Notes: a model not told the origin generated them from the letters alone. A DNA stretch of 64,000 nucleotides from Oopsacas minuta (GCA_024704765.1 JAKMXF010000144.1:62001-126000), one strand, 5' to 3'; shown: positions 10,127 through 20,933, numbered from the stretch's first letter. Made by a program: numbers and translations.

Positions 10127-13100
10127 TCAGGTGTCTTCAAGGGGGTCTCCACTTCTAATCCTATGAGCTGCCATTAATCTCAGAAGTGATAATATTGGCA
10201 CATTATAGGTTGTATAACTTTGTTCCAACATTTCCTCGTTTACACGAAGGACCTCTTCCAAATCCGGTAAGAGCTGATCGCGGGAAATGGCAGAAGAGCC
10301 ACCTCGAGGTGAGAACAGTTTAATATCATAGTCTATCCCAGAAGTGGCTAAAGTTGGCTCTAGAGGGTGTGGTTGTACACAATTAACTACGTGACGATCC
10401 GCTTCTAAAAATAACTCTATATCAGCTGTCCACTTGTTCCAGAAGAAAACTCGTCCACAATCGGAACCCGACACTATATGGCTGTCTCCCCAGAAATTGG
10501 CCTGCTTAATCATGGTCCTCACGTTCCTGTGTCCCTGGTACCAGCTGACCGGCTGACGGACCGATGGTGCTAGGGGCATAGAGGGAACAGGAGGGGGAGA
10601 GGAGGGTAGGGGGTCGATGGGAACATCTGAGGTGAATTCTATGTGAGGCAGGTTATTTGATTGGTCAGTTTCTGAGTCGATTACTCCATCTTCTTCCCCT
10701 AACAACGATAAAATATGTAAATATATTAACATTCCAATTAATAATCTGGTTGCTAACCTGGTACATCAAAATAATGAATTGAGAAATGACTGTCAGAATT
10801 TCTAAAATATTAATAAATCAAATAGGAATTAACAGTATAAATAGCTACAAACCTGTCGTTAGTTTCAGTTTCTGATGGTTCTGTGCGGGAAAAGGTGTTA
10901 AAAATGTTTGACAGTCTGTCGGAAGTGGTACCAGATGTGGCACCCGAAGTATCGGGTCGAGAAGTGGGCCCAGTATCTGACCAATCAGATCTGAACTTTA
11001 TCCTCTTCTCACCTTGTGCCACTTCATTTGTTACTAGGTGTGAAGGATGTTTGAGATTAGATGGTGTCGTGAGTGGCACAGCCAAGTGTCGCGTGCCACC
11101 TGACAGCTGAGGACGCGATACAATAGCGCGATTATTTCCCTAAAATAAGACACATTTGTAATAAAAGTGTATGGAATTAGAATTGTCTTTCAATTCTTGT
11201 GCCATTCATTAGATATGCCACATTCCTTGTGAGCTATCTGGTATCCTAGCAGAGCTATCTCTGTAAGAACTATGAGAAGTGTTAGATTACTTACAAATTC
11301 AAGTATTTCCTTTCCTAACATTCCTGACTGGGTGGGGAGTAACCATGTGCATCAGAATAGGCGGGACACAAACTGACGCCACATTCCACCACCTAGCTCT
11401 GACATAAGTCTCGATACACATTCTCTCTGGAAAATTCCTTTTAAGGAACTAATTACAGTTTAGTTTCATAATCCAATAATTAGATTAATATTAGTGACAC
11501 TAGAGATGTCACAATTTAGTTAAGACAGCTCTGCTAGTATAAGACACAAGAATATTTGTTTATAGCAATTCTCTAACTGTTTATCTTTTCATAATTTAGA
11601 AACAAATAACAACAAATGGCAGATTATAACGCCCCAGTAATTGCCCCCGTAGACCCTATCGAGAGACAAATCAATGAGCTATTCGATCGGATGGTTTATC
11701 GCCTCAACCAGAGACGGGCAGCTCTCCTAAACAGGTACCACGAACTACGTGACGAAAAGGCAGCGAGGAGATCAGACCGAATTAAAAAGTTTGAGGAACT
11801 GGTCGGAATGAAGGCCGATACGGAGCGTCGTCTCCAAATGAATGACCTCCGAGAGCTGCAGGAGAGAATGATAGCTGATATAGAGCTAAAATTAGCAGAG
11901 GTTAATACACACCAGCCTGAGACCCATATTGTATTCAGGAACCAATCCGAACCCCTAGAGCAGCTGATTGCAGAACAAGGAGAGGTTCTAGAGGAGGAGG
12001 TATCAATCATACCCAATTACCAAGCTATGAGAGAGGTAGTAGCTGTTGGGAAGGTAGGGACAGCTCCTGGAGAGTTGGATAATCCTCGAGCTGTAGCTAT
12101 TGACTACAATACCAACAGGATTTTTGTTACAGAGTCGATACAAAGCGTATACCACACCAACGTATCTCCATCTTTGCAGAGAGAGGAGACTACCTAGACA
12201 GCTTTACCCACCAGGACCTGCAGCTTCCATACGGTATAGCTATTCACGAGGATAATGTGTACGTCACAGATACAGGAGTACATGCAGTGTTCCTCTTCAA
12301 AATGGAGACTAGCTTCCCTCTAATCGCTAAGCTAGGGACTAGAGGATCTCAGATAGGAGAGTTTAACAGGCCCTTTAACCTCGCAGTCTCTACTAACGGA
12401 GACGTATACGTGACAGATTACGATAACGACAGAATCCAGATCCTCAACAGCTCTCTACAACCCATACGTAACCTCACTGAACAGCCAATTCAGAACCCTC
12501 GTGACATAAAACTAACAGCTGATGAGGTCTACGTGCTCTGTCGGGACAATCCCTGTATACTGGTGCTATCTCACGCGGGAGAGAGACTCCGTTCTCTGGT
12601 GTCTAGGGGTATACAGGGGGATGTTTGTGATTCTGATTTCTTCTGTATAGACGCAGCAAAGAATATAATTATCAGTGAGTACTCATTTGATGGTAAAGTA
12701 AAGATATTCAATAAAGAAGGAATCCTCATTCACACTATAGAAATAGGAAGACAAGGTAGATGGGTAATCTACCCGCAAGGATTAGCTCCAACGAAAGATC
12801 TAAATTTAGTAGCTGTGTGTCTTAATAGTGATTATTGTTTACGAATATTTTCATGTTTATAATATATATTTATGATTATTCCTAATTAAAAATCCAAATT
12901 ATCTTACTCCAGTTGAGGAGAGGGGTTGATTGGACAAAGCCAGAAGAATCCTGGGCCCTCTGCTCTAATAATTCTATTTTTAGTTACCTGAGAAGGTTCT
13001 CTGTTGTAGAGGTACAAATAATCAGCTGAGTACGAGACCAACAGCTGATGTCCGTCTGGACTATAGCGGACACATGTTATCTTCCTCTTGGTGTCCTCTA

Positions 13101-14017
13101 GGTGGCAGGGTTTATACATAGCCACATATGTATCTCTGTCAGGTGTTAGCTTCCTTCTGTCGAATTCTCTGACCCCCCCGTCCGCACATGCCACTACAAA
13201 GTGGCAGGAGTGGAGCGGGTGGACACTCAGGGAGCTAGCAGCTTCTGGAAGTGATACCTGGGATATAAAGTGTTAATATATATTAAAAGGTGTTATTATG
13301 GCACACTAACTAGCACGTCTTCATTACAGTCATTGTGACGACAGAGACACTTCCTTTTCCTTCTGAGGTCATACAGACGGACACATCCGTCCTCTCCACA
13401 GGAGTAGAACTCCTGAGGGATCCAAGGAGACACCGCTACCTCATAGCAGGTCCCCTTGTTACAGTAGAAGGGATGGTACCCAAATAGGTCAGGTCTGTCA
13501 GCATAGGTCAAGTGGATTGTCCCGTTACCCGCACAAGATACTATCTCTCTATCAGCTGACCGAGGAAGGAAGTGAGCAGAGAATATATTAGAAGTGTGAC
13601 CTGATGGAATTGATTGTAGCAATATCCTCCTAATAAACATTCCATTAATGTACTCCTTAGTTACGATAACATTCCATTATTATTATCCTTAGTTACATAA
13701 GGAGATATAAGAACATTCCATTCTAATATTCCTTAGTTACATAAGGAGATATAACATTCCATTCATACTCTTCCTAGTTACCTGTTCCATTGGTATATGT
13801 TCAGCTGACAATCATCACTCCCTGATAGCAAGAGGTCCCCCTGTGCACTCCATGAGACCGTATTCACACACCCCTGATGACCAGTCAGCCGTCCATCTGG
13901 TCTCATCCTGGAGGGGATACGGCACCCACTCTTTAGCTGGAGTCCTGTGAGGGTTGCCTGTCCCCTCTGTCTGCTAGCTAGTAATCTGCTAGGCTGAATA
14001 CAAACCCTGTCTGACAT
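10127..14017 (-). CDS. DCAF6: DCAF6 (NRIP/IQWD1)-like WD40 protein, CUL4 substrate receptor
   Basis: Minus-strand exons 14017-13782, 13629-13311, 13257-12988, 11106-10853, 10801-10758 and 10698-10127 give 564 aa in frame. WD repeats: GHQGCVNTVSWSAQGDLLLS, GHTSNIFSAHFLP with IVSCAGNG, FYSCGEDGCVRLYDLR and VRYSPDGHQLLVSYSADYLYLY. A Ser/Thr-rich linker follows, then the C-terminal blades with GHRNVRTMIKQANFWG, SGSDCGRVFFW and the DCAF6 hallmark VNCVQPHPLEPTLATSGIDYD. DCAF5/6/8-type proteins deliver substrates to CUL4-DDB1; DCAF6 is also a nuclear receptor coactivator. Human DCAF6 is longer (~860 aa), mostly in the linker. Intron 3 (11107-12987) contains NHL gene B on the plus strand. Confidence 0.9.
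11616..12862 (+). CDS. Coiled-coil/NHL-repeat protein B, nested in a DCAF6 intron, one frame break
   Basis: Intronless paralogue of the gene at 7970-9174, again inside an intron and antisense to its host. It starts MADYNAPVIAPVDPIERQI, sharing the DPIE-x-(H/Q)-I start with copy A, then has a charged coiled coil (residues ~20-110) and NHL blades (PGELDNPRAVAIDYNTNRIF; LQLPYGIAIHEDNVYVTD; GEFNRPFNLAVSTNGDVYVTD). The first frame stops at 12197, while the frame carrying FAERGDYLD and the later blades is open from upstream of it. The switch lies at about 12135-12160; total length is one base short of a multiple of three. No RING or B-box. Same interpretation as copy A. Confidence 0.72.
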
Positions 14018-14171
14018 CTAATAAGCCAGGTTAAATAGTTTTAATATAAACAAATAAACAACCAAACAAACAATTAGAATAAAAACAATAAAATCAATTT
14101 ACATTCATTGTAACAGCTTAGTAATCATGCAGCTATATTACAAATATTCTGTAAAAATTCACCAACACCCT

Positions 14172-15140
14172 TCACACCTCCGTAGGGGTGTTAATCAGCT
14201 GGCTGGTCTCATCAGTTGAGCTCTCCAGAGAAGTTGATCGGCTGATAGACTCAAATGTGGGTGGCGGGTCTGTGGTAGCAGTGGTGTCAGTTGTGTCACC
14301 AGGTGGTTGAGCGAGGGCTTCCTGATAACAAGGGGGTGCTGAATCAATATGCATACTTATAGTGGTACTGACAGGTGCACCCTCGTATGGAGGTGGTGCG
14401 TTGTCGCTACGTGCCATCTGCATACGTGTGAGCACCACAGACTCCTGAGCAGAGGTAATAGCATCTTGTAGCTCCCGAATCCTAGCAACTTGTGCCCTCT
14501 GTAGACGTGTTCTATTGTTACGAACCCTTATGGACAACCAGCAAGAAATTGCTCCTGTGGTAATCAGGGTAGCTAAGAATATAATTATAACTAACACGTA
14601 TACCATGTAGGTAGACCCGAACTCAAAACTAGGCGTGGGAGCTGTCGTTGGAGAAGTTCCAGGTCCAAATATAAGATGTGCGTCTGTATTCAAGGGGAGA
14701 GGAGGTGGTGTAAGTAGGGATGATGGGTACAGGGTAACATAGGTTGATACCAGGAGGTTATATGACGTGGTTTGTTGGTCTAGTATCGATTGGACAGACA
14801 AGTCACACCTCAAGGTGGTTAGATCATAGACACCAGAGAGAGTAACAACCAGATCCCACCGATTGATAGATTCAATAGACAATGATACCAGATTCTCATA
14901 TGTGTCTCGCGTATTAGCCCTCTGTAATACGTTTTGTAATCTGAGGTACAGGGAGCTAGTCGGGTAGCTGTAGTCCACCAGGGCGGTCCTAGCAGCTGAG
15001 CATTGTACCGCTGTCTCGTATGACACCTCAACCTGGCTCTGATCAGATACTCTGTCCTGATCAACATACAGCTGTATGCTGAAGAGAAGTACAGCTGGTA
15101 GGAGGAGCTGTATAGCCAATAGGATTGCTAGTAGTCTCAT
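14172..15140 (-). CDS. Orphan type I membrane protein with two PPxY-like motifs
   Basis: 322 aa, single exon; family not recognised. A signal peptide or anchor (residues 1-22, LLAILLAIQLLLPAVLLFSI) is followed by an ectodomain of about 155 residues with few cysteines, a Pro/Thr-rich stalk, a transmembrane helix (about 179-203), a basic stop-transfer segment (RVRNNRTRLQRAQ) and a short coiled segment. The cytoplasmic tail has PPPYEGA and APPCYQEAL, spaced ~30 residues apart, then Thr/Ser-rich sequence. PPxY motifs recruit WW domains of NEDD4-type ubiquitin ligases, so the tail may control its own sorting; the second motif has Cys before Tyr (PPCY) and also fits PPxY. Function is not known. Confidence 0.65.
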   Translation of the reverse strand: MRLLAILLAIQLLLPAVLLFSIQLYVDQDRVSDQSQVEVSYETAVQCSAARTALVDYSYPTSSLYLRLQNVLQRANTRDTYENLVSLSIESINRWDLVVTLSGVYDLTTLRCDLSVQSILDQQTTSYNLLVSTYVTLYPSSLLTPPPLPLNTDAHLIFGPGTSPTTAPTPSFEFGSTYMVYVLVIIIFLATLITTGAISCWLSIRVRNNRTRLQRAQVARIRELQDAITSAQESVVLTRMQMARSDNAPPPYEGAPVSTTISMHIDSAPPCYQEALAQPPGDTTDTTATTDPPPTFESISRSTSLESSTDETSQLINTPTEV

Positions 15141-15190
15141 GCTAATTATAGAATAATCAAATTATACATAATATGCTTATCTACAGGAAA

Positions 15191-16221
15191 TTAATAAGAC
15201 CAATTGAATGTGTGAGACTTGTAGATGTCGAGGGAGGTTAAAATTCGGAAGAATGCACGGTTGGGTTCCGAATAGTACTCTTTGAGTTTAACTAGGGTCT
15301 CATTCCGGACCTCTGGATGGGGCCGTCCCTTCCCCTCCCCCAGACACTTGTCGTATTTTGAGTGCCAACAGAAAAATCCTTTTGTGCTGTTGAAATAAAA
15401 TGTGTCCTCATTTATAAGAGGTTTCAGTTCCAAGAATTGCTGAAGTGGCACGATCTCAGCCACTGGATCCAGAGCAAGACGGTCTCCGTTAACCACGTGC
15501 ATCTGTTTGGAGGGGAACACATCGGTCCATTTTAGCAGATGGCTAGCGTACAAACCTGTCCAAACAGGCCTAGAGTCTATCGACACCTAAAGTATATAAC
15601 TAATAGGACAAGTAATAGTATACTATATGCATAATAGGATAGTTGTATAGGTAATCGGAACTATAGCATTATTGGCAAGATTAAATTGGAACTAATTATT
15701 GTTATACTGTAGTAACTAACCTCGCCATCAGGGGACAATACAAAGGTTTCAAAATCCCCCTCTCCCTTACTCAGCTGTACAAAATCTGAGACTAGTCTCG
15801 TCACAGGATCACGGACCACCAGTACCACCCGTGTGTCAGGATTGACACCTATCATCCTCAGGGGAGCATCAGGGGTTACAAAATATGAAGGGGTCTTTTC
15901 TATAATTAAGAGATCTGGACTGGCAGAGGGCATGCGGGACAGGTACCAATCTGTACCCCTCTCAAAGTACTTATCGTAAAAGTGGACCTCTCCCTGAGGG
16001 GACACGACCCTAGGATGCAATTTAAGCATCTCTAAAAGGGCGCGTGTTCCTCCCTTTTTGACACCTATTATAACAACGTCAGGTGGCCGTCTGGGCCACG
16101 AGGTGACAAGTGGCAGCTGTAGAGGAGATGGTGAGTTGTGGAATGTTAGGAATGCTAGGAATATCGTTGCCATGACAACTACAGTTACTAGGATACAGAT
16201 TGGGAGTCTGGAATGTGCCAT
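15191..16221 (-). CDS. Heparan sulfate 3-O-sulfotransferase-like enzyme, catalytic residues present
   Basis: Exons 16221-15721 and 15586-15191 give 298 aa. It is a Golgi type II protein with an N-terminal anchor (residues 7-27). PAPS-binding loop VIIGVKKGGTRALLEML; catalytic segment GEVHFYDK, which has the Glu and His used by 3-O-sulfotransferases; 3'-phosphate loop VVLVVRDPVTRLVSDF; C-terminal part with FFCWHSKYDKCLG (disulfide pair) and the KGRPHP motif. It would transfer sulfate from PAPS to position 3 of glucosamine in heparan sulfate. It lies in tandem with, and 59 bases downstream of, a second copy at 16281-17174. Subfamily (3-OST-1 or -5 type) is not resolved. Confidence 0.85.
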
Positions 16222-16280
16222 GTATCTAGTGTGTGTTTAATAAATAATTACATCAATATATTATATATACAGCCTAGCAA

Positions 16281-17174
16281 CTAGTAGTGCCATTGGAATG
16301 TGGGAGGATCAGTGAGCTCGGTCAGCTGAGACCGGAACTGAGAATTACAGAGGGAGAACCGGCGCCTTAATAATTCAAGTTCCGTTTGTGACAGGACAGG
16401 ATGTGTCCGTCCCTTCTTGCTACCCAGACATACAGGACTAGGTGATGATACCCTCCAGCAATAGAACCCCCTATTTGGTTCCAATTCGAAGTGGTGCTTA
16501 GAAATAATCTGTTTGACACCTAAGAACCTCTGTATCCGGTCCATTTCTACCCAGGGGGCAACTTTGAGCCGATCACCATCCACGATTAAAATCTGATTGG
16601 ATGGGAATATGTCCAGCCAGTGACGTAAATGTGTCGCATAACAGCTCCTATCCAATCTTGAGGTTACTCCAGAGGTGTTTCTGATACTCAGGGGATCATA
16701 TGAGAATGCGAACTGATGAAATGAGGTGTTAAGTGATACCCTATCCTCCCAGTGTAGATAATCTGACACAAATCTGTCTACAGGATCTCTTACCACCACA
16801 ATTAATAAGGTGTCAGATTTAGTGGCATAGATCCTCTGGGGTACAATAGCTCCCCCTGTGAAGTAGGCAGGGGTACGATCTATGAGGACCTGATCCGGTC
16901 GGGCAGGGGGCAAATTATCCACATACCATTTCACACCTTTACCGAAATTCTTATCGTAGAAATTGACCAGTCGACTAACCACAATTTGGGGGTGTTCACT
17001 TAGCATCGATTTTAGCGCCTCAGTCCCCGACTTCTTGACGCCAAACAGGACCACTTCCGGTAGTCTAAGTGGCACAGAGGGGGCTACACGGGTGTATATA
17101 TGTACCCCAAGGATCAGGACCAAGAGGAGTGCGGATAGGAACAATAAAACGCGAGTTCCACGGGCTAAACTCAT
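16281..17174 (-). CDS. 3-O-sulfotransferase-like protein lacking the catalytic Glu/His
   Basis: 297 aa, single exon, start MSLARGTRV and an N-terminal anchor (residues 8-27). The PAPS loop is VVLFGVKKSGTEALKSML, the 3'-phosphate loop LIVVVRDPVDRFVSDYL, the C-terminal cysteines GFYCW and PVCLG, and the KGRTHP motif is kept. The segment that should read E-x-H-F-x-D reads RLVNFYDK: Leu and Asn replace the catalytic Glu and His seen in the tandem neighbour. The fold and PAPS site look intact, so it may be a non-catalytic or re-purposed copy. It has no intron, whereas the neighbour has one. Confidence 0.82.
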   Translation of the reverse strand: MSLARGTRVLLFLSALLLVLILGVHIYTRVAPSVPLRLPEVVLFGVKKSGTEALKSMLSEHPQIVVSRLVNFYDKNFGKGVKWYVDNLPPARPDQVLIDRTPAYFTGGAIVPQRIYATKSDTLLIVVVRDPVDRFVSDYLHWEDRVSLNTSFHQFAFSYDPLSIRNTSGVTSRLDRSCYATHLRHWLDIFPSNQILIVDGDRLKVAPWVEMDRIQRFLGVKQIISKHHFELEPNRGFYCWRVSSPSPVCLGSKKGRTHPVLSQTELELLRRRFSLCNSQFRSQLTELTDPPTFQWHY

Positions 17175-17398
17175 TTAGCTAATTATAGTAACAAACTTGT
17201 AGGAATAATATAATTCATGATATACGAGTTGTTTACTTGTTTGTATTTATGTTTATGTTGACACCTAATGTCTGAAAATTGGCACATAGAGGTGTCAGGG
17301 GGTGTTTTATGATGTGATAAATTTATATGAATATATTGACACCTCGGACTGAGAAATGAAGGTTTATATAAAATTGGTTCCTAAAATTAGAATATTTG

Positions 17399-19237
17399 TT
17401 ATATCACTAAGTGTGTATTAGATTTGTTATTTAATAATCGGTCTGTGTGTCCGGGTCCAAGGAGGCGTAGGAGGGAGAGAGCATCCTCTCTAGAGTACAC
17501 ACAGGTGGCAGTGGCAGATTTGTCGCGCGACACACAGGCCAGCAGTTGAGGGTATACGTGAGGGAAGGTAGGGGGGCCATATAGCAAGAGGTGTGAAGCG
17601 AAGGGGAGGCGGGGACACTTGAAAAACATGAGTCGCTCTGTGAGTAGTAAAGTGTCCCTCTGTCCCTGAGAGAATAGAGAATTGGCACGACGGGCCTGTG
17701 AGGTGGAGGAATACTCAGATATGTGTGTAAACTCTATCTCCCTCTCTTTCAAGTGGTTCCTGACACGTAAATAATCACAGTAATTAGGTGTAAAGATTAG
17801 TGTCCTCTTCCTAACACCTGACACGTGGTCAGGGAGAATTTTATCTGTGAAATAAGTGAGCCTCTCATCAAATGTGTCGCTTAGAGGACACAATGGGAGA
17901 CGTTTAAACACCTGTGGTGTCTGGTGGCTGATGTGTCGCAGAACACCTGGATATTCAAGTGGTGTGATGACAATCTTATGGTGTCGAGAAGTGGCACGGG
18001 AGTGGAATAATGAGTGTATTTGAGGTGTTAAGAATTGTGAACACACAATCAGCTGACAGTAATATTTACTCAATTCTTCTAGAGCCCAGTTGCGTACTCT
18101 ACGGATATCTGTACCATGCATAGCTCGGGGCTTTAAGTGAGTGGAAGAGAGGAGGGACATCACGTGGGACCAATTCTGCATAAGGAATACCTCGGTCTGA
18201 TCCAAGAGGACAATTTCTAGAGAGGACAGGAAGTCCACTTCTCTCTTGTAATCTCCTCCCGATCCGACAAGTGTCCGTAATCCGAGAGGAGAGGCAATGA
18301 TAAAGTCACTGGCATAGAAAGGTGCGAATAAACGGAGTGTGCCACTATACAATGCCATTCCCATTTTAAAACAGTCATCAGTGTTCCCCTCAAATAGGTG
18401 TCGGTATTCAGGGGGCTTGGTGGGGTCCGTGATCCCCTGACACCCGAATTCCTCCTCCAGACGTCTCCCATGAGATACATCCCCACAGAGGTGTCCCATC
18501 AGCTGTATTATACGTAGAGCAGAGCTCCTGAATGGTACCAGGATTAACACCCTCGGACGGACTATACCCTGATCTCTTGGTGGCTCATTATCCGACAATT
18601 TTGACACCTTACTATTCCTGATCACAAGCTTACGACCCTTGGACACATGACTAACTAAATGTGCCACTATAGCCTCTAACACCTCGATGTGTCGCTCATG
18701 TGTCTCTCTAGCATACAGGACATCTGTATACCTCCCAAATAGTGACAGTAAGTGGCATTGTGTCGAGCTAAGTGGCTCGTTATGTGTCATTGTGTCGTGT
18801 TTCAATTTATACTCAGATAGGCGGGTCATTACCTTGTTCTTGAGGTAGATTTGTCTGTCAGTGGACAGGGGACAAATTGGGAGGGGAGAGGGGTACATAG
18901 TGGCATGGCCCAGGGGATGATCTGGTATCAGAAGTGGTTCAGAAGGTGTTGATATAATTTTTATGTCATTTTCCGTCAGGTGATAATTTAAATTTTCATA
19001 AAATGGATCAGTATAATCCTCAGAATCTGATTGGCTAATGTCTTCATCAGATATCGCTCCTTTAGGCGCCATAATTACGTCATGTTTTATTTTCTTAGAT
19101 TTATGACATATTTTCACACCTTTTTTCCGCTTCTTAACACCTAAATCAGTGCCATGTGGCCTCTTAATTGAACTCACGAGGGTCTGATAAGGAGTAGCTC
19201 CATCGCTTGAATCTGACTCCATTTTGTTACTAAACAA
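17399..19237 (-). CDS. UTP25: UTP25/DEF, U3 snoRNP-associated rRNA processing factor
   Basis: 612 aa, single exon. The N-terminus is acidic/basic low-complexity with a nuclear signal (KKRKKGVK, KSKKIKH). The core is the degenerate DEAD-helicase-like DUF1253/UTP25 module: PRVLILVPFRSSALRII, SDFIIASPLGLRTLV, IVLLDQTEVFLMQNW in the DEAD-box position, AMHGTDIRRVRNWALEELSKYY, and a second RecA-like half with RTLIFTPNYCDYLRVRN and AN-LF-SQG. In yeast and zebrafish it supports 18S rRNA maturation in the small-subunit processome. Length is below vertebrate DEF (~750 aa) because of a shorter acidic N-terminus. RRP36, another 18S pathway factor, lies at 47.9 kb. Confidence 0.9.
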   Translation of the reverse strand: MFSNKMESDSSDGATPYQTLVSSIKRPHGTDLGVKKRKKGVKICHKSKKIKHDVIMAPKGAISDEDISQSDSEDYTDPFYENLNYHLTENDIKIISTPSEPLLIPDHPLGHATMYPSPLPICPLSTDRQIYLKNKVMTRLSEYKLKHDTMTHNEPLSSTQCHLLSLFGRYTDVLYARETHERHIEVLEAIVAHLVSHVSKGRKLVIRNSKVSKLSDNEPPRDQGIVRPRVLILVPFRSSALRIIQLMGHLCGDVSHGRRLEEEFGCQGITDPTKPPEYRHLFEGNTDDCFKMGMALYSGTLRLFAPFYASDFIIASPLGLRTLVGSGGDYKREVDFLSSLEIVLLDQTEVFLMQNWSHVMSLLSSTHLKPRAMHGTDIRRVRNWALEELSKYYCQLIVCSQFLTPQIHSLFHSRATSRHHKIVITPLEYPGVLRHISHQTPQVFKRLPLCPLSDTFDERLTYFTDKILPDHVSGVRKRTLIFTPNYCDYLRVRNHLKEREIEFTHISEYSSTSQARRANSLFSQGQRDTLLLTERLMFFKCPRLPFASHLLLYGPPTFPHVYPQLLACVSRDKSATATCVYSREDALSLLRLLGPGHTDRLLNNKSNTHLVI

Positions 19238-19821
19238 AAACTGTTTAACACCTTATAGGGCATATTTGTGCTACTTGACACTTTCTATCTTAACCATATA
19301 TGGGCATAATAAATGAATATATCATGACGTCATCCATGTCATTACTTAAATGTTTTAAAGTGTACTCTCCTGACAACAATATATTGCTAAAATATGTATC
19401 AATATGACGACTAGGTGTTAATGAACTCAGCCACTTTATTGTGACACAAAGGCTTCGAGTAGGTTTAGAATTACAAACTTTGCTATGGAATAATTATATA
19501 ATCAGCTTACTTGTAAGGTTATATTATAATTTACAGGAGTGGTCTACGTGCCACAATTTGAGTTCATACACGCGGGTAGACACATCAGGTTATTCTGCAT
19601 AAAGTAGTAAGATTGTGGCTGCTATGTTTACAATTAATGAATTGTGTCATCACAAATTCACCATCTAAGCAGACATGTTGAATTTGAAACTGACACTTTG
19701 TAGTTCCAATTACGTATCTCCTCCCATAAAATTTGGACAACAATCACATGATACAATATTTACAAATAAACAGACTTGTAAACAATAAACAAGTGATATA
19801 TACATATAGACCTGCACACAA
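19238..19821. other. Intergenic, nothing recognised
   Basis: 584 bases between the UTP25 start and the 3' end of the PTB adaptor. They presumably include the UTP25 promoter and the adaptor 3' UTR. No convincing ORF, RNA gene or repeat was seen. Confidence 0.5.
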
Positions 19822-20933
19822 TCAATGCATTAAGTTCTCTAGAGACCCGGGGTCCGAATGCTTGGCTAGCGTCCCTACGGTCAGACGCATAACTTCGTCT
19901 GTATCCAGATTCATCTCCAAGAGGCCGGGACGTTTGGAAGCCAGGGCCTGTTGGAAAGCGGCGGACATCTCTTCTCCGTGTTCTGACAAGAGGACAGAAG
20001 GACGACGGCTCACAATGGCTTTGGGGGAGGGTTTAGGGACCACAGGATCCTCTCCAGAAGACCCAGACCCCAAGAATTCTTCCACTCTCTTCCGCAGCAT
20101 ATCCGGCGTATGAGCCTTTGAAATTTCTTCTGCGTTGCTAGGATACGGCTCAAATATGAGATCCCTCTCGGGGTGATTGGTGGCTAGTCCCTGTTCCTCT
20201 TTCCATACCTTGAAAGCTAAGTGGTACGCCTTAGCGACACATAGAGCTAGGGTGCGAGCCTTCTCTGGGGACACACAGCGGAACACGTAGCCATGATGTG
20301 TCGGGGCCTCTGAGTCCACTCCGTCCTCCTTGGTTATGAATATGAATGTATCCGTGTGGTTTGTGTCTGTGCCACAATAGATAAGTCTGGAAATAGGGAA
20401 GTCATACTCCACCCCCTGTGACACTTTATCCTTTATACACATCTGAAGAGTTGTCACCTTTATAGTGACATCTTGTTCAACACCTCTAGTAGCACCTTGT
20501 GTCTCTACTGGTTCTGGAACCATCTGGAAGAATACAAGTTATAAATAGTAACATAGGAACGATAATGTCATAATGGTATGTGTATACTTACAAGTTTGAC
20601 TAGTTGGGTGATGGACTCCTTGTCTTTGAGATACCATGCCACCTCTTGGTGTCCCAAAAGTGTCACGTGCCAGTACAGCCCCTGTACAAAAGGTGTCAGA
20701 TCATGATCAAGAGTATCAGGAATAAAATCTATTGAAATAGTGTAACATAACTGGAACTATAAGTTATTAATATGGAACTAACCTGGCTTGTGTTGGTAGG
20801 CATGCTGATTGGACATCACCTCAGCCCCTACGGAGTGTGGACGGTGTCTTGAGTACCCTGACCGGTCCCGGGAGGTGGACAAACGAGGAGACAACTTTAC
20901 AATATTGGACAGTTTAGCACCAAATGAAGACAT
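19822..20933 (-). CDS. PTB/PID-domain adaptor, LDLRAP1/GULP-like
   Basis: Exons 20933-20783, 20728-20592 and 20523-19822 give 329 aa in frame. The N-terminal basic/Ser segment is followed by a PTB domain split over exons 2-3: FVQGLYWHVTLLGHQEVAWY, IKVTTLQMCIKDK, YDFPISRLIYCGTD, FIFITK and GYVFRCVSPEKARTLALC with the closing helix VAKAYHLAFKVWKEEQ. The RLIYCGTD...FIFI and AYHLAFKVWKE patterns resemble LDLRAP1 and CED-6/GULP, which bind FxNPxY tails of LRP-family receptors in endocytosis. No clathrin box was identified. It lies 4 kb from an LRP-chaperone-like gene (24246-25099). The exact orthologue is uncertain. Confidence 0.7.
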
